The notes under the pieces were generated by a model. It worked only from the letters and a program-made list of their open reading frames with translations, was not told where the DNA came from and ran no database searches. Made by a program: the position numbers and the translations under genes. This document shows positions 56,313 to 64,000 of a stretch of 64,000 bases of DNA, piece by piece. Source of the DNA: Bacillus sp. T33-2. GTDB taxonomy: Bacteria > Bacillota > Bacilli > Bacillales > Cytobacillaceae. Every line of letters begins with the position of its first letter. Within the stretch, counting starts at the first letter, position 1. Location of the stretch: NCBI RefSeq assembly GCF_002860205.1, contig NZ_PGVB01000002.1:342114-406113 (forward strand). The letters are read 5' to 3'.

Positions 56313-57419
56313 TTATTTCTTGTCCCTCTTATAAAAAGGTGTTGCTGCAACTGCCGCTTTTAACCGTTTGCCGCGGATTTCCACTTCGAGTACATTCCCA
56401 GGCGCTGCTTCGTCGGTTTCCAGCAAAACCAGGCCGATATTTTTCTTTAATGTCGGAGATTGGGTGCCGGTGGTTACTTCCCCGATTTTTCTGTCCCCTT
56501 TATATACAGGATAACCGTGGCGCGGAATTCCGCGCTCTATCATTTCAATTCCCGTCAGCTTTCTTGGAAGCCCGTTTTCCTTTTGCTGTTTTAAAGCCGC
56601 TTTTCCGATAAAATCTTCTTCCTTGTTCAATTTCACGGCAAAGCCGATCCCAGCCTCGAGCGGGCTTATGTCAGCAGAAAGCTCCTGGCCATACAGAGCA
56701 AGATTTGCTTCAAAGCGTAGAGTATCCCTTGCCCCAAGGCCACACGGGACGACTCCCTCTTCCTTTCCCGCTTCTAAAATTTCTCTCCAAAGGCTCACAG
56801 CATCCCGGGCATCACAATAGATTTCAAATCCGTCCTCGCCTGTATATCCGGTCCTCGAGACGAGCGCTTTATGGCCGTTCAATCCCACTCCCTGGCTAAA
56901 CTTGAAAAATCCGATGCTGCCAAGATCAAAATCGCCAGCAAGCTTTTGCAGCACTTTTTCAGCTGACGGTCCCTGCAGGGCAAGCTGTGCCGTTTCTTCC
57001 GAAAGGTTTTTCAGCTGCACATCACTGGATAGATAGTCTTGAAGCCAGCTATAATCTTTCTCAATATTTGCCGCATTGACGACAAGCACGTAATGGTCAT
57101 CCGCGAGTTTATATACGAGCAGATCATCAACAGTCCCGCCGTTCTCATAGCACATCGCTGTATATTGCGCTCCGCCGCTGTCCAGCTTTGACACATCGTT
57201 CGTCATCATTTTTTGCAGATAAGCGAGACTCCCGGTTCCCTTTACTTCAATTTCCCCCATATGGGATACATCGAATAGGCCGGCCCGTGTGCGGACAGCC
57301 TCGTGCTCATCTTTAATGCCGGAAAATTGCACAGGCAATTCCCAACCCCCGAAATCAATCGTCTTTGCCCCATAATCACTGTACGCTTCGTACAGAGGTG
57401 TACGCTTTAATCTTGTCAT
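56313..57419 (-). CDS. gcvT: Aminomethyltransferase (glycine cleavage T protein)
   Basis: 368-residue folate-dependent T protein releasing ammonia and methylene-THF. Motifs [30 protein letters not shown] and [14 protein letters not shown] are present. ATG 57419 follows AAAGGGGG. First gene of the operon, directly behind the glycine riboswitch. Confidence 0.96.
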   Translation of the reverse strand: MTRLKRTPLYEAYSDYGAKTIDFGGWELPVQFSGIKDEHEAVRTRAGLFDVSHMGEIEVKGTGSLAYLQKMMTNDVSKLDSGGAQYTAMCYENGGTVDDLLVYKLADDHYVLVVNAANIEKDYSWLQDYLSSDVQLKNLSEETAQLALQGPSAEKVLQKLAGDFDLGSIGFFKFSQGVGLNGHKALVSRTGYTGEDGFEIYCDARDAVSLWREILEAGKEEGVVPCGLGARDTLRFEANLALYGQELSADISPLEAGIGFAVKLNKEEDFIGKAALKQQKENGLPRKLTGIEMIERGIPRHGYPVYKGDRKIGEVTTGTQSPTLKKNIGLVLLETDEAAPGNVLEVEIRGKRLKAAVAATPFYKRDKK

Positions 57420-57473
57420 TATGTATCCCCCTTTTGGCATCTGAGCTTGGTGAGCCTGTGTTTCTGGCACAAT

Positions 57474-57685
57474 GAAAAAGGACAGAACCCTCCCTAAAAT
57501 ATATGGAAGGTCTCTGTCCTTGTACCTGAAAGTTTACCTGGTTAGGTTATCCCCTTTGGTGGCTTCCATTGGTGGAAGCACTCTCCAGAGCTGCGTCAAA
57601 CAAGAGTTCTTTTGCCTGAGAGATTCGCGTGTTCGCTTGCTCCTTCGGCGCTACAAAAGTAGTCTCTCCCCTTGCCATCATCCGC
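57474..57685 (-). promoter_or_regulatory. Tandem glycine riboswitch with expression-platform hairpin
   Basis: The leader of gcvT shows two gcvT-type aptamers in a row: GGGGAGAGAC ... CUCUCAGGCAAAAGAAC, then CUCUGGAGAGUG ... CCACCAAAGGGG ... CUUUCAGGUACAAGGACAGAG. It ends in a terminator (57474-57521; AGGACAGAGACC... GGUUCUGUCCU, then U run) that glycine binding should prevent. The rest of the 57686-57857 gap shows no gene. Confidence 0.94.
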
Positions 57686-57857
57686 GTTTATAAATTTTTC
57701 CAGATTGGGCATGCTAAGTCATAATGCAATAAAAAATGGAACAATCCCGAAAAAATCCAACATAATGTTACAAATTTCAAAACTTTCAAAGCTATTTTCA
57801 TCCTACCATTAACAGGCCTGGGTCGGCAATATATTTTACATAAAAGGAGTGTGCTAA

Positions 57858-59546
57858 ATGGCCGTGCAAATTAACTTTGATTCTTCCTGGCAGGAGGAAT
57901 TCACCGGACGCATTGCAAATGACGGCCCGTGGGGAAGCTGGGAACTTTTTAAACTGGCGGTTGAGGTTGAGAAACGAACCATTGTCCCCGAGTTTGAAGG
58001 CCTGCAGGCACCACTCCATCTACCCCAGCTCACTCCATTGCCCCACCAGCTTGAAGTGGCGAAGCAGGTAGTGGAAAACATGAATGGGAAGGCCATCCTT
58101 GCAGATGAAGTCGGCCTTGGAAAAACGATAGAGGCGGGCCTCATTTTAAAAGAATACATGATTCGCGGCCTTGTAAAAAAAGTACTCATTCTTGTCCCAG
58201 CCTCGCTTGTTTCGCAATGGGAGATGGAACTGAACAGAAAGTTTTACATTCCGGCTGTCGCCCAGCGAAAAAGCTATATGTGGGAACAATATGATGTTGT
58301 CGTCTCATCGATCGATACAGCGAAACGCAACCCGCACCGGGACATAATATACAACCTGGATTACGACCTGATCATCATTGATGAAGCTCACAAGCTAAAA
58401 AACAACAAAACCAAAAACTATGAGTTTGTCCAGAATTTAAAAAAGAAGTTCTGTCTGCTGCTGACCGCAACACCAATCCAAAACCGAATCGAAGAGATTT
58501 TTAATCTTGTTACCCTGCTGAAACCAGGTCATCTGGGCAGTGAAACAGCCTTTTTTGAAAAATATAAAAAAGGTTCACGCAATGTCAATGATGACCAGCA
58601 CTTGCGTGAACTGGTAAATAAAGTAATGATCAGGAACAGGCGGGCCGATACGGGCATTGAATGGACTAAACGGCACGTAGAAACAATCCCAATTGAATTC
58701 ACCAGGGAAGAACGCGAGCTGTACAATGCCATAACAGATTTAAGAAGAGAAGCTGACGGCCTTATGTCCAGCCAATTCTCACTGATGACATTGCAGCGGG
58801 AAGCATGCAGCAGCAAGGAAGCTGTCTTTTTTACGCTGCGGAATATGCTGCAGCGCCAGGAAAACCCTTCAAAGTTTTTCGAGGATACAATCGAATACTT
58901 AATGAGAAAAGTCGAAGGGATCACCAAAAATTCTAAAGCTGAAAAGGCGCTTGAATTGATTCAGCGTATAAATGATAAAGTAATCATCTTCACTGAATAC
59001 CGGGCAACACAGCTATATTTGCAATGGTACTTAAAGCAGTACGGAATCAGTTCTGTCCCGTTTCGTGGAGGGTTCAAACGCGGTAAAAAAGACTGGATGC
59101 GGGAACTGTTCGAGAAACACAACCAGGTGCTTATCGCTACTGAGGCAGGGGGAGAGGGTATTAACCTTCAATTCTGCAGCCACATCATCAATTTTGATTT
59201 GCCCTGGAACCCGATGCGGCTTGAGCAGCGGATTGGCCGGATCCACCGTCTCGGCCAGGAGAATGATGTCATGATCTATAATTTTGCAACAAAGAATACT
59301 GTCGAAGAGCATATCCTAAAACTTCTGTATGAAAAGATCCAATTATTTGAAAAGGTAATCGGCGAGCTTGATGATATCTTGACAAAGCTGGAGTTTGGAA
59401 ATATCGAGGACCATCTCATCGATATTTTCGGCCATTCTGCTACAGAAGGGGAAATGCGGCTCAAAATGGAAAACCTTTCAGCCATGATTCAATTTGCCAA
59501 AGACATGAAGGAAGGTGACGCTCATGCAGCAACAGGAAATCCATAA
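57858..59546 (+). CDS. yqhH: SNF2-family helicase YqhH
   Basis: 562-residue DNA translocase of the SNF2/RapA type: motif I ADEVGLGKTIEAGLIL, motif II IIIDEAHKLKN, motif III LLTATPIQNR, and motifs V-VI EAGGEGINLQF and RIGRIHRLGQ. A short N-terminal extension precedes the helicase. RBS AAAAGGAG. Forms a unit with yqhG; the role is not established. Confidence 0.93.
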   Translation: MAVQINFDSSWQEEFTGRIANDGPWGSWELFKLAVEVEKRTIVPEFEGLQAPLHLPQLTPLPHQLEVAKQVVENMNGKAILADEVGLGKTIEAGLILKEYMIRGLVKKVLILVPASLVSQWEMELNRKFYIPAVAQRKSYMWEQYDVVVSSIDTAKRNPHRDIIYNLDYDLIIIDEAHKLKNNKTKNYEFVQNLKKKFCLLLTATPIQNRIEEIFNLVTLLKPGHLGSETAFFEKYKKGSRNVNDDQHLRELVNKVMIRNRRADTGIEWTKRHVETIPIEFTREERELYNAITDLRREADGLMSSQFSLMTLQREACSSKEAVFFTLRNMLQRQENPSKFFEDTIEYLMRKVEGITKNSKAEKALELIQRINDKVIIFTEYRATQLYLQWYLKQYGISSVPFRGGFKRGKKDWMRELFEKHNQVLIATEAGGEGINLQFCSHIINFDLPWNPMRLEQRIGRIHRLGQENDVMIYNFATKNTVEEHILKLLYEKIQLFEKVIGELDDILTKLEFGNIEDHLIDIFGHSATEGEMRLKMENLSAMIQFAKDMKEGDAHAATGNP

Positions 59547-60318
59547 TTTTCTTGAACGGTATTTCACAGCCAATGGTTGCCAAATAGTCGAAAACAAACC
59601 GGGATATCTGACTGTACAGCTTACGATAGAGCTTGACAAAGAACTGATGAACCGTCCTTTTTACTGGCACTACATTGAAAAAACGGGTGGCACTCCAAAT
59701 CCGGCACAGCTTACATTTATCACCGACAAGCAGCTGGCCCCGGATAATGTCAAAGGGGAAATCATGCATTTCGGTTCGCCAAGATTGCACCAGATTTTTC
59801 AGTCAACGAAAAATTTGGCCGGATATATCCGGCTTTACGAAAATTTCCAGCCCCAATTGGGAAGGCAGAACCATTTGATGCCATGGCTTTGTATCAACAT
59901 GAAAATATCGTATCAGTGTGACAGGAAGCGTGATGTCTATTATTCCATTGGTTTGCACCTGATCAACGGAAAAATGGTCGAAGGATTTCATGAAAAATTG
60001 CTCCAGATCCCGTTAACCCCAAAGATACCTGATTATACATTTACCTTATCCCCGCTTATCATGCCAAAAAGCGGGATTATCAGGGTCGAGACCCATTTAA
60101 GAAACATCATTGCAAGGGAAGACCATGCCTGGGCAGATGAGGCGATCCTGCGCTGGAAACAGGATCAGGCCCTGCTTGACCATTTTTACGAAAATGAAGA
60201 CGAAAAATCCGACAGCTATGAAATTGAGAAATTGGCATTAAAGGAACAGTATGAGCCAAAAGTCAATATTTCCGTGATTAACGGAGGACTTTTTTATCTT
60301 ACCGACACAGCTGTTTAA
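59524..60318 (+). CDS. yqhG: Conserved protein YqhG
   Basis: 264 residues, predicted cytoplasmic. N-terminus MQQQEIHNFLERYFTANGC; conserved GYLTVQLTIELDKELMNRPFYW and FGSPRLHQIF. ATG 59524 with GGAAGG 8 bases upstream; it overlaps yqhH by 23 bases. Always paired with yqhH in Bacillus as far as I know; function unknown. Confidence 0.88.
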   Translation: MQQQEIHNFLERYFTANGCQIVENKPGYLTVQLTIELDKELMNRPFYWHYIEKTGGTPNPAQLTFITDKQLAPDNVKGEIMHFGSPRLHQIFQSTKNLAGYIRLYENFQPQLGRQNHLMPWLCINMKISYQCDRKRDVYYSIGLHLINGKMVEGFHEKLLQIPLTPKIPDYTFTLSPLIMPKSGIIRVETHLRNIIAREDHAWADEAILRWKQDQALLDHFYENEDEKSDSYEIEKLALKEQYEPKVNISVINGGLFYLTDTAV

Positions 60319-60321
60319 TAA

Positions 60322-60352
60322 TGAAAACACCCGGCAGGGCCGGGTGTTCCGA
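60322..60352. terminator. Terminator between yqhG and yqzE
   Basis: AACACCCGG-cagg-GCCGGGTGTT between two convergent genes. Confidence 0.85.
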
Positions 60353-60375
60353 AGTATTCGCTATGAAAATCTGCA

Positions 60376-60561
60376 TCAAAGCTGCTTCCTCTTTTTGATC
60401 ATGGACATAAATACAAACGGAAGAATACCAAACCACCGATTCAGAAAGGTAGATTTCATTTCTTTCCTTTCCAGCTTGCTTTTTGTCCTTTCATCTTTTG
60501 GCTGGTCGATATACTTCACAACTGTCTGGGTGAGGTATTTTACATAATCATTTGTTTTCAT
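60376..60561 (-). CDS. yqzE: YqzE family small protein
   Basis: 61 residues, start MKTNDYVKYLTQTVVKYID, then a Lys/Glu-rich helix and a hydrophobic C-terminal stretch (FGILPFVFMSMI). In B. subtilis yqzE follows comGG and is part of the ComK regulon; the position is the same here. Function unknown. Confidence 0.85.
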   Translation of the reverse strand: MKTNDYVKYLTQTVVKYIDQPKDERTKSKLERKEMKSTFLNRWFGILPFVFMSMIKKRKQL

Positions 60562-60641
60562 TTGCACACCTGCCTTCTTTCGTTAACCAGTATGTCCATC
60601 CATTATGTTTTTATAACAAATTACAGCCTGGTTGGAATCAA

Positions 60642-61022
60642 TCAGTTCCGCTCCACCCATTTGGTCATTTTTTTCATTTCCTTGTCATAATTGGCAAACC
60701 CGATTGATTCCTCATTTGTGTCCAGTTTCAGCCTGAAGGTAATTTGGTCGGTGGAAGCAGTCAATGGCTTTATTTCATAGATTACTTCGCCGGTTCGATA
60801 CTGAATCGTGCCGCCGCTGCTTCCTTGAAGCGTTCCATCCTTAAGCAGCCTTTCGACCTGCCTTACAGCGCCCATCATATAATATTCCTGCTTTAAAATC
60901 GTTTCGGTCTCCTTATTAAACCTTTTTTCAGTTACATATTGTTGAAGGTTTATCACCAGCGTGAATGAAAAAAACATAAGCAGACAAATGGAAACAGGGT
61001 ATGTAAAACCTTTTTCGTTCAT
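60642..61022 (-). CDS. comGG: Competence minor pseudopilin ComGG
   Basis: 126 residues with an N-terminal hydrophobic segment (MNEKGFTYPVSICLLMFFSFTLVI) and a polar remainder ending FANYDKEMKKMTKWVERN. Position and length fit ComGG, which joins ComGE and ComGF in the minor pseudopilin complex. The start overlaps comGF by 4 bases. Confidence 0.85.
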   Translation of the reverse strand: MNEKGFTYPVSICLLMFFSFTLVINLQQYVTEKRFNKETETILKQEYYMMGAVRQVERLLKDGTLQGSSGGTIQYRTGEVIYEIKPLTASTDQITFRLKLDTNEESIGFANYDKEMKKMTKWVERN

Positions 61023-61495
61023 AATGGGACCACCTCCAAATCAATGAACGAACGGACTGTGGAAGAATGGGCATCCCCCCTCTGGTCTTCGACAAAGATT
61101 TCCACACCATTTTCCGTCATTTCGTATCGGACTTCCGCAATATTTTGCAGAAGGATCTCATGCCCGGAGTAATCAACCCTCCTCCGGATATTAGAACCAT
61201 ACCTTTCATAAAGGATGGTCTGGCCCTCCAAGATCATAATCAGCTTTTCGTTCTGGACCATTATTTTCTCAGCTGTCCGGAGCTCCTTTTTTACCTGGCT
61301 GTTAAAAACCTCCCATTCCAACCGCTGGAGGCGGCTGTCCATAACCGCAGGTTCCAGTGCGCTTCTAATTCCCAGCGGAAGGAAGGATACCACCATGCAA
61401 AAAATGGAGAATGCAAAAAGCATTTCAAGGAGAGTAAATCCTGCCTGAGTCGACAAACCCGCATTTTCTGACTGGCTTTTTTGAATAACCCTCAA
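61019..61495 (-). CDS. comGF: Competence minor pseudopilin ComGF
   Basis: 158 residues from TTG 61495, or 166 from TTG 61519. The prepilin motif QAGFTLLEMLFAF lies about 18 residues in, then a hydrophobic helix and IRRRVDYSGHEILLQNIAEV with the ENGVEI segment conserved in ComGF. The start is uncertain because the frame overlaps the 3' end of comGE by about 70 bases. Confidence 0.8.
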   Translation of the reverse strand: MRVIQKSQSENAGLSTQAGFTLLEMLFAFSIFCMVVSFLPLGIRSALEPAVMDSRLQRLEWEVFNSQVKKELRTAEKIMVQNEKLIMILEGQTILYERYGSNIRRRVDYSGHEILLQNIAEVRYEMTENGVEIFVEDQRGDAHSSTVRSFIDLEVVPL

Positions 61496-61781
61496 ATTGC
61501 ACACACACCTCCTCGGCAAGGCCCATACTGTTTCTCAAATAGGTTATCTTAAATTGAGTTCCATCTTTACTGACCACGTTCCCGTCACCAGATTCATCGC
61601 CGATGGATATTTCCTGAAGATTTTCATACATCAGCTGGACCGCATTTGCTTCCTGCTTCATTTGGCTGGATTGGCCAACCACCAGCATGGCCATCGGGAG
61701 CATAAAAGCGGCGGAAAGTATCCAGGCAGACAGCGAAAGAAGCATTTCGGCCAGAAAAAAGCCTTCATTCCTCCGCAACAT
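61425..61781 (-). CDS. comGE: Competence minor pseudopilin ComGE
   Basis: 118 residues with a type IV-like N-terminus (MLRRNEGFFLAEMLLSLSAW; cleavage after Gly7) and a hydrophobic helix. ATG 61781 with GAAAGGGG overlaps comGD by 17 bases. Confidence 0.82.
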   Translation of the reverse strand: MLRRNEGFFLAEMLLSLSAWILSAAFMLPMAMLVVGQSSQMKQEANAVQLMYENLQEISIGDESGDGNVVSKDGTQFKITYLRNSMGLAEEVCVQFEGYSKKPVRKCGFVDSGRIYSP

Positions 61782-62208
61782 ACAAACGCCCCTTTCCTAT
61801 CATGATGGTGATCCGGTATTTCTTGCCTCCAATCACAGCATAAAAAGATCCAAACCGGTTAACGTTCCCGTCAGGAAGGAAACGGAAATACAGTGTCATG
61901 GAACCACCCTCCAGCTTAACGGCCGACGAATACGTTTTCTCGACCAGTAATGGTCCGTCACCTCTTGTGTAAATATAGTAATAGCTTTTTTCAGGCATAA
62001 TATGGACGTTCACTTCCTGCTGGTGGGAAATGGCATACTGTTGGGCGAACAGCAAATCTGATTTCAATTCAGCAATAAAGAGGTTTTTCTCAAGGAGGAA
62101 AAATTCGGGCCTAAGGAGTACAACCGAAATAACTGACATCGTCAGGAACGCGGCCATGACCAGCAATGTTTCCACAAGGGTAAACCCCTTGCTCCCGCAG
62201 GTATCCAT
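61765..62208 (-). CDS. comGD: Competence pseudopilin ComGD
   Basis: 147 residues with SKGFTLVETLLVMAAFLTM, the prepilin peptidase site (after Gly8) and membrane helix, followed by LLFAQQYAISHQQEV and a beta-rich end. Overlaps the comGC stop by one base. Confidence 0.9.
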   Translation of the reverse strand: MDTCGSKGFTLVETLLVMAAFLTMSVISVVLLRPEFFLLEKNLFIAELKSDLLFAQQYAISHQQEVNVHIMPEKSYYYIYTRGDGPLLVEKTYSSAVKLEGGSMTLYFRFLPDGNVNRFGSFYAVIGGKKYRITIMIGKGRLYVAEE

Positions 62209-62519
62209 TACTCTGCAGCCACGGTTGTTACTTCCCCGGATGTGGATATCGTGATATCCGTTCCATTAGGACAGCCCGCTTCACCGTTCTTTAGGTAGCC
62301 TTCGGTTTTTAATTCATCAACGCTGTCAGGAAGCCTGTTTTTATCGATTTCGAACGCCTGGACCTGGGCCTGGACCATTTTTACGTAAGCATCACAGCCC
62401 TTGTTGTTAATATTGGTGTTGTGCTTGGCTATGTTCGGGACCGTTATAATGAGCAGGACAGAGATTACTAGCAACACAATCATCATTTCTATCAGCGTAA
62501 ACCCATTTTCATTTTTCAA
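62208..62519 (-). CDS. comGC: Major competence pseudopilin ComGC
   Basis: 103 residues. Prepilin motif MKNENG-FTLIEMMIV, long hydrophobic helix, then two Cys (CDAYVKMVQ and AGCPNG) able to form the disulfide known in ComGC. Main subunit of the DNA-uptake pseudopilus. Confidence 0.95.
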   Translation of the reverse strand: MKNENGFTLIEMMIVLLVISVLLIITVPNIAKHNTNINNKGCDAYVKMVQAQVQAFEIDKNRLPDSVDELKTEGYLKNGEAGCPNGTDITISTSGEVTTVAAE

Positions 62520-62552
62520 TTGAACCGCTCCTTCCGTTCATATTTTTGAAAT

Positions 62553-63587
62553 TTATATCCCATCCATCAGGCGGAACATTGGAAGCAAAATGGCTAAGTA
62601 CAACGATATGATCATCACAGCTATGAAGCTGTACAGGGCAGGCTGTAAAATCTTGATTCCTTTTTCGGTTCTTTCCTCCAGCTGGGATAAACAATGCCTG
62701 CTGTAGAAATAAAGCTCCTGGTCAAGTTTGCCATTTTCCTGTCCATGCTTTACAATCCTGCAAAACTCTTCCTCGAAAAAAGGGAATGTCGAAATAATAT
62801 AATCAAGCTGCTGGCCTGCAGCGAGAGTCCTGTTTATTTCTGTGCCGAGGGCGGCAGCAAACGGGACGTTCCTGTTTTTCTCAAATACTTTAAGTGCATC
62901 ATATACAGAAAGACCGCCTGAAAACAGGTAGCTTAACTGGATTGAAAAGAAATGCGTATACAAAAGCCGCAGCAGTTTCCCCACCACCGGCAATTTAACA
63001 AGCTTTTGTCTTTGTATGAGCGGATGGAACCTTTTAAAAACAACGGTATAGTAGACAAATGAGGCTGCACAGAGGCATAAAATCGCAGAAAATATTATGG
63101 GTGTCGCTGCACTTGCGGAAATGACAACGGACGTGAAAAAATTCGGCTCCAAATTCATATTCTTGAAAAGTGACATAAACTTAGGAAGCAGAACTTCATC
63201 GACAAAGAAAAGTAATACACCGGTGAAGATGATCAAAAACAGTGGATACGATGCAAGCCTGAGCATCTTTTTCATATCATTTTCCCGCTTAAGGACCAAA
63301 TTGCTCCCTTCGACAATTGCTTCAGCCAGGCCGCCATGTGTTTCAGCAAAATAGATATAGCTTACCAGGTCCCTGTTAAACTTCAAATCCGCCACTATCT
63401 GTGAAAGCGGGTATCCTTCTTTTAATTGATCGAGGCATTTGCGAATCTCCGTTTTCCTGTGGGAGGATAAATAAAAAGACATTGACTCAAGCGCTTCAGC
63501 CAGCGGGTAGCCCCTCGATAACAGCTCTCCGGTCCTTTTCAGGAAGCGCGCCTGTTCTTCTACAGGCCAATTATTCTTCCTTAGCAT
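62553..63587 (-). CDS. comGB: Competence type IV pilus assembly membrane protein ComGB
   Basis: 344-residue GspF-family inner membrane platform protein with membrane helices near 110-135, 155-180 and 320-340. Motifs ARFLKRTGELLSRGYPLAEALE, HGGLAEAI and GQENGKLDQEL occur in the two repeats. ATG 63587 with GGAGGTGGG overlaps the end of comGA. Confidence 0.93.
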   Translation of the reverse strand: MLRKNNWPVEEQARFLKRTGELLSRGYPLAEALESMSFYLSSHRKTEIRKCLDQLKEGYPLSQIVADLKFNRDLVSYIYFAETHGGLAEAIVEGSNLVLKRENDMKKMLRLASYPLFLIIFTGVLLFFVDEVLLPKFMSLFKNMNLEPNFFTSVVISASAATPIIFSAILCLCAASFVYYTVVFKRFHPLIQRQKLVKLPVVGKLLRLLYTHFFSIQLSYLFSGGLSVYDALKVFEKNRNVPFAAALGTEINRTLAAGQQLDYIISTFPFFEEEFCRIVKHGQENGKLDQELYFYSRHCLSQLEERTEKGIKILQPALYSFIAVMIISLYLAILLPMFRLMDGI

Positions 63588-63945
63588 CGAAGACCCACCT
63601 CCTGTATTCCGCCTCTTTGATAAATCCAAGGACAATCCCTTTTAATATCACGTCCTTCAGTGTTTTATAGTCGTAAGTCTGCTCCGTCCCTTTTGCTTCC
63701 TTCAAGACGGCTGCCAAAGCCCCTCCAGACAATATTTCAAAAACACTTCCCAGTTTGCTCCTGCCTGCAGAGTAGCAGTATGGTGAACACTCCCCATCAC
63801 AATACGGGCATGTAAGCTCAACAAGTCTTTGTGCTGTGACCGCGATGAGTGTTTGCTCAATTTCAAGCCAATTGACACCAAATTCTATCAGCCGGTAAAT
63901 TGCCCCTTTTGCGTCTCGCGTATGCATAGTCGTCAACACAAGATG
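63571..63945 (-). pseudogene. comGA: Competence ATPase ComGA, C-terminal part, interrupted
   Basis: The last 124 codons of the type IV pilus ATPase that powers pseudopilus assembly: HLVLTTMHTRDAKGAIYRL, FGVNWLEIEQTLIAVTAQRLVE, the zinc-type CPYCDGECSPYC, and a C-terminus ending WVFDAKEE. Upstream of the His codon at 63943-63945, where ComGA should read IRAALTG before HLVLTT, the sequence is unrelated and a TAG stop follows within 15 codons. The gene is thus broken, most likely by an inserted element continuing beyond the window. Confidence 0.8.
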
Positions 63946-64000
63946 TCTTGTATTAATAATAGAACAACGCAAATACAACACCCTCTAACCATTGAAGTTA
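63946..64000. other. End of a foreign insertion in comGA (unidentified)
   Basis: 55 AT-rich bases with no similarity to comGA. Minus strand reads toward comGA as GAGGGTGTTGTATTTGCG then TTGTTCTATTATTAATACA. It could be the terminus of an insertion sequence, an intron or a prophage attachment end; too little is visible to say which. Confidence 0.5.

Noticed and set aside
1..64000. CRISPR arrays, tRNA or rRNA genes
   Set aside because: No regularly spaced repeats, tRNA-like cloverleaf 3' ends or rRNA signatures were noticed on either strand.

Overview
The window is chromosomal DNA from a spore-forming, low-to-middle GC Bacillaceae bacterium. Two lines of evidence point there: a complete spoIIIA operon with spo0A, spoIVB and splB, and a gene order that follows Bacillus subtilis from bkd through spo0A, recN, dxs, accBC, spoIIIA, efp, yqhQ, gcv and yqhH to comG. 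It is not the B. subtilis group. The sinIR-tasA and mntR genes are missing from their usual places, and a class II (B12-type) ribonucleotide reductase, a System I cytochrome c maturation cluster and a second clpP are present. A Mesobacillus- or Cytobacillus-like genus is my inference.

Layout. 0-7.2 kb: branched-chain acyl-CoA operon (ptb, bcd, buk, lpdV, start of bkdAA) behind a sigma-54 promoter, with its activator BkdR. 7.3-10.6 kb: yqzF, yqiK, a structured small RNA, a lipoprotein and spo0A. 10.8-23.9 kb: spoIVB, recN, argR, the yqxC-dxs-ispA-xseBA block, folD, nusB, yqhY and accCB. 24-31 kb: an inserted chemoreceptor-like gene, then spoIIIAH-AA. 31-34.4 kb: accessory segment with a PepSY-like protein, an ECF sigma factor plus second ClpP, a second copy of the small RNA and a SIMPL protein. 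34.4-42.2 kb: respiratory accessory island with ccmFEH-type genes, a ccmA remnant, a diheme cytochrome c, a PCYCGC-type lipoprotein and a 43-residue membrane protein. 42.4-48.4 kb: efp, papA, yqhR/Q/P/O and splB. 48.6-51.6 kb: nrdJ split by a group I intron. 52-60.3 kb: lipM, yqhL, the glycine cleavage operon with its riboswitch, and yqhHG. 60.4-64 kb: yqzE and comGG-GA, where comGA is broken near the window edge.

The most interesting system is in the respiratory island. The PCYCGC lipoprotein gene has an in-frame TGA exactly where a CxxC-type cysteine is expected. The frame stays open for 44 further codons and stops 10 bases before the next start codon. The TGA is followed by a hairpin with the geometry of a bacterial SECIS. 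It is therefore a candidate selenoprotein (U-x-x-C) in an operon with a cytochrome c. Its promoter and that of the adjacent ccm operon share an AATAGTAATAA-type operator half at the same distance from the putative -10 elements.

Other notable points: the two paralogous small RNA genes with matching promoters, closing stems and terminators; the group I intron inside the NrdJ active-site codons; an apparent AUU start for spoIIIAD; a CxxxY-type CcmE; and the disrupted comGA. All assignments rest on reading the sequence and remembered family features; no database search was run.
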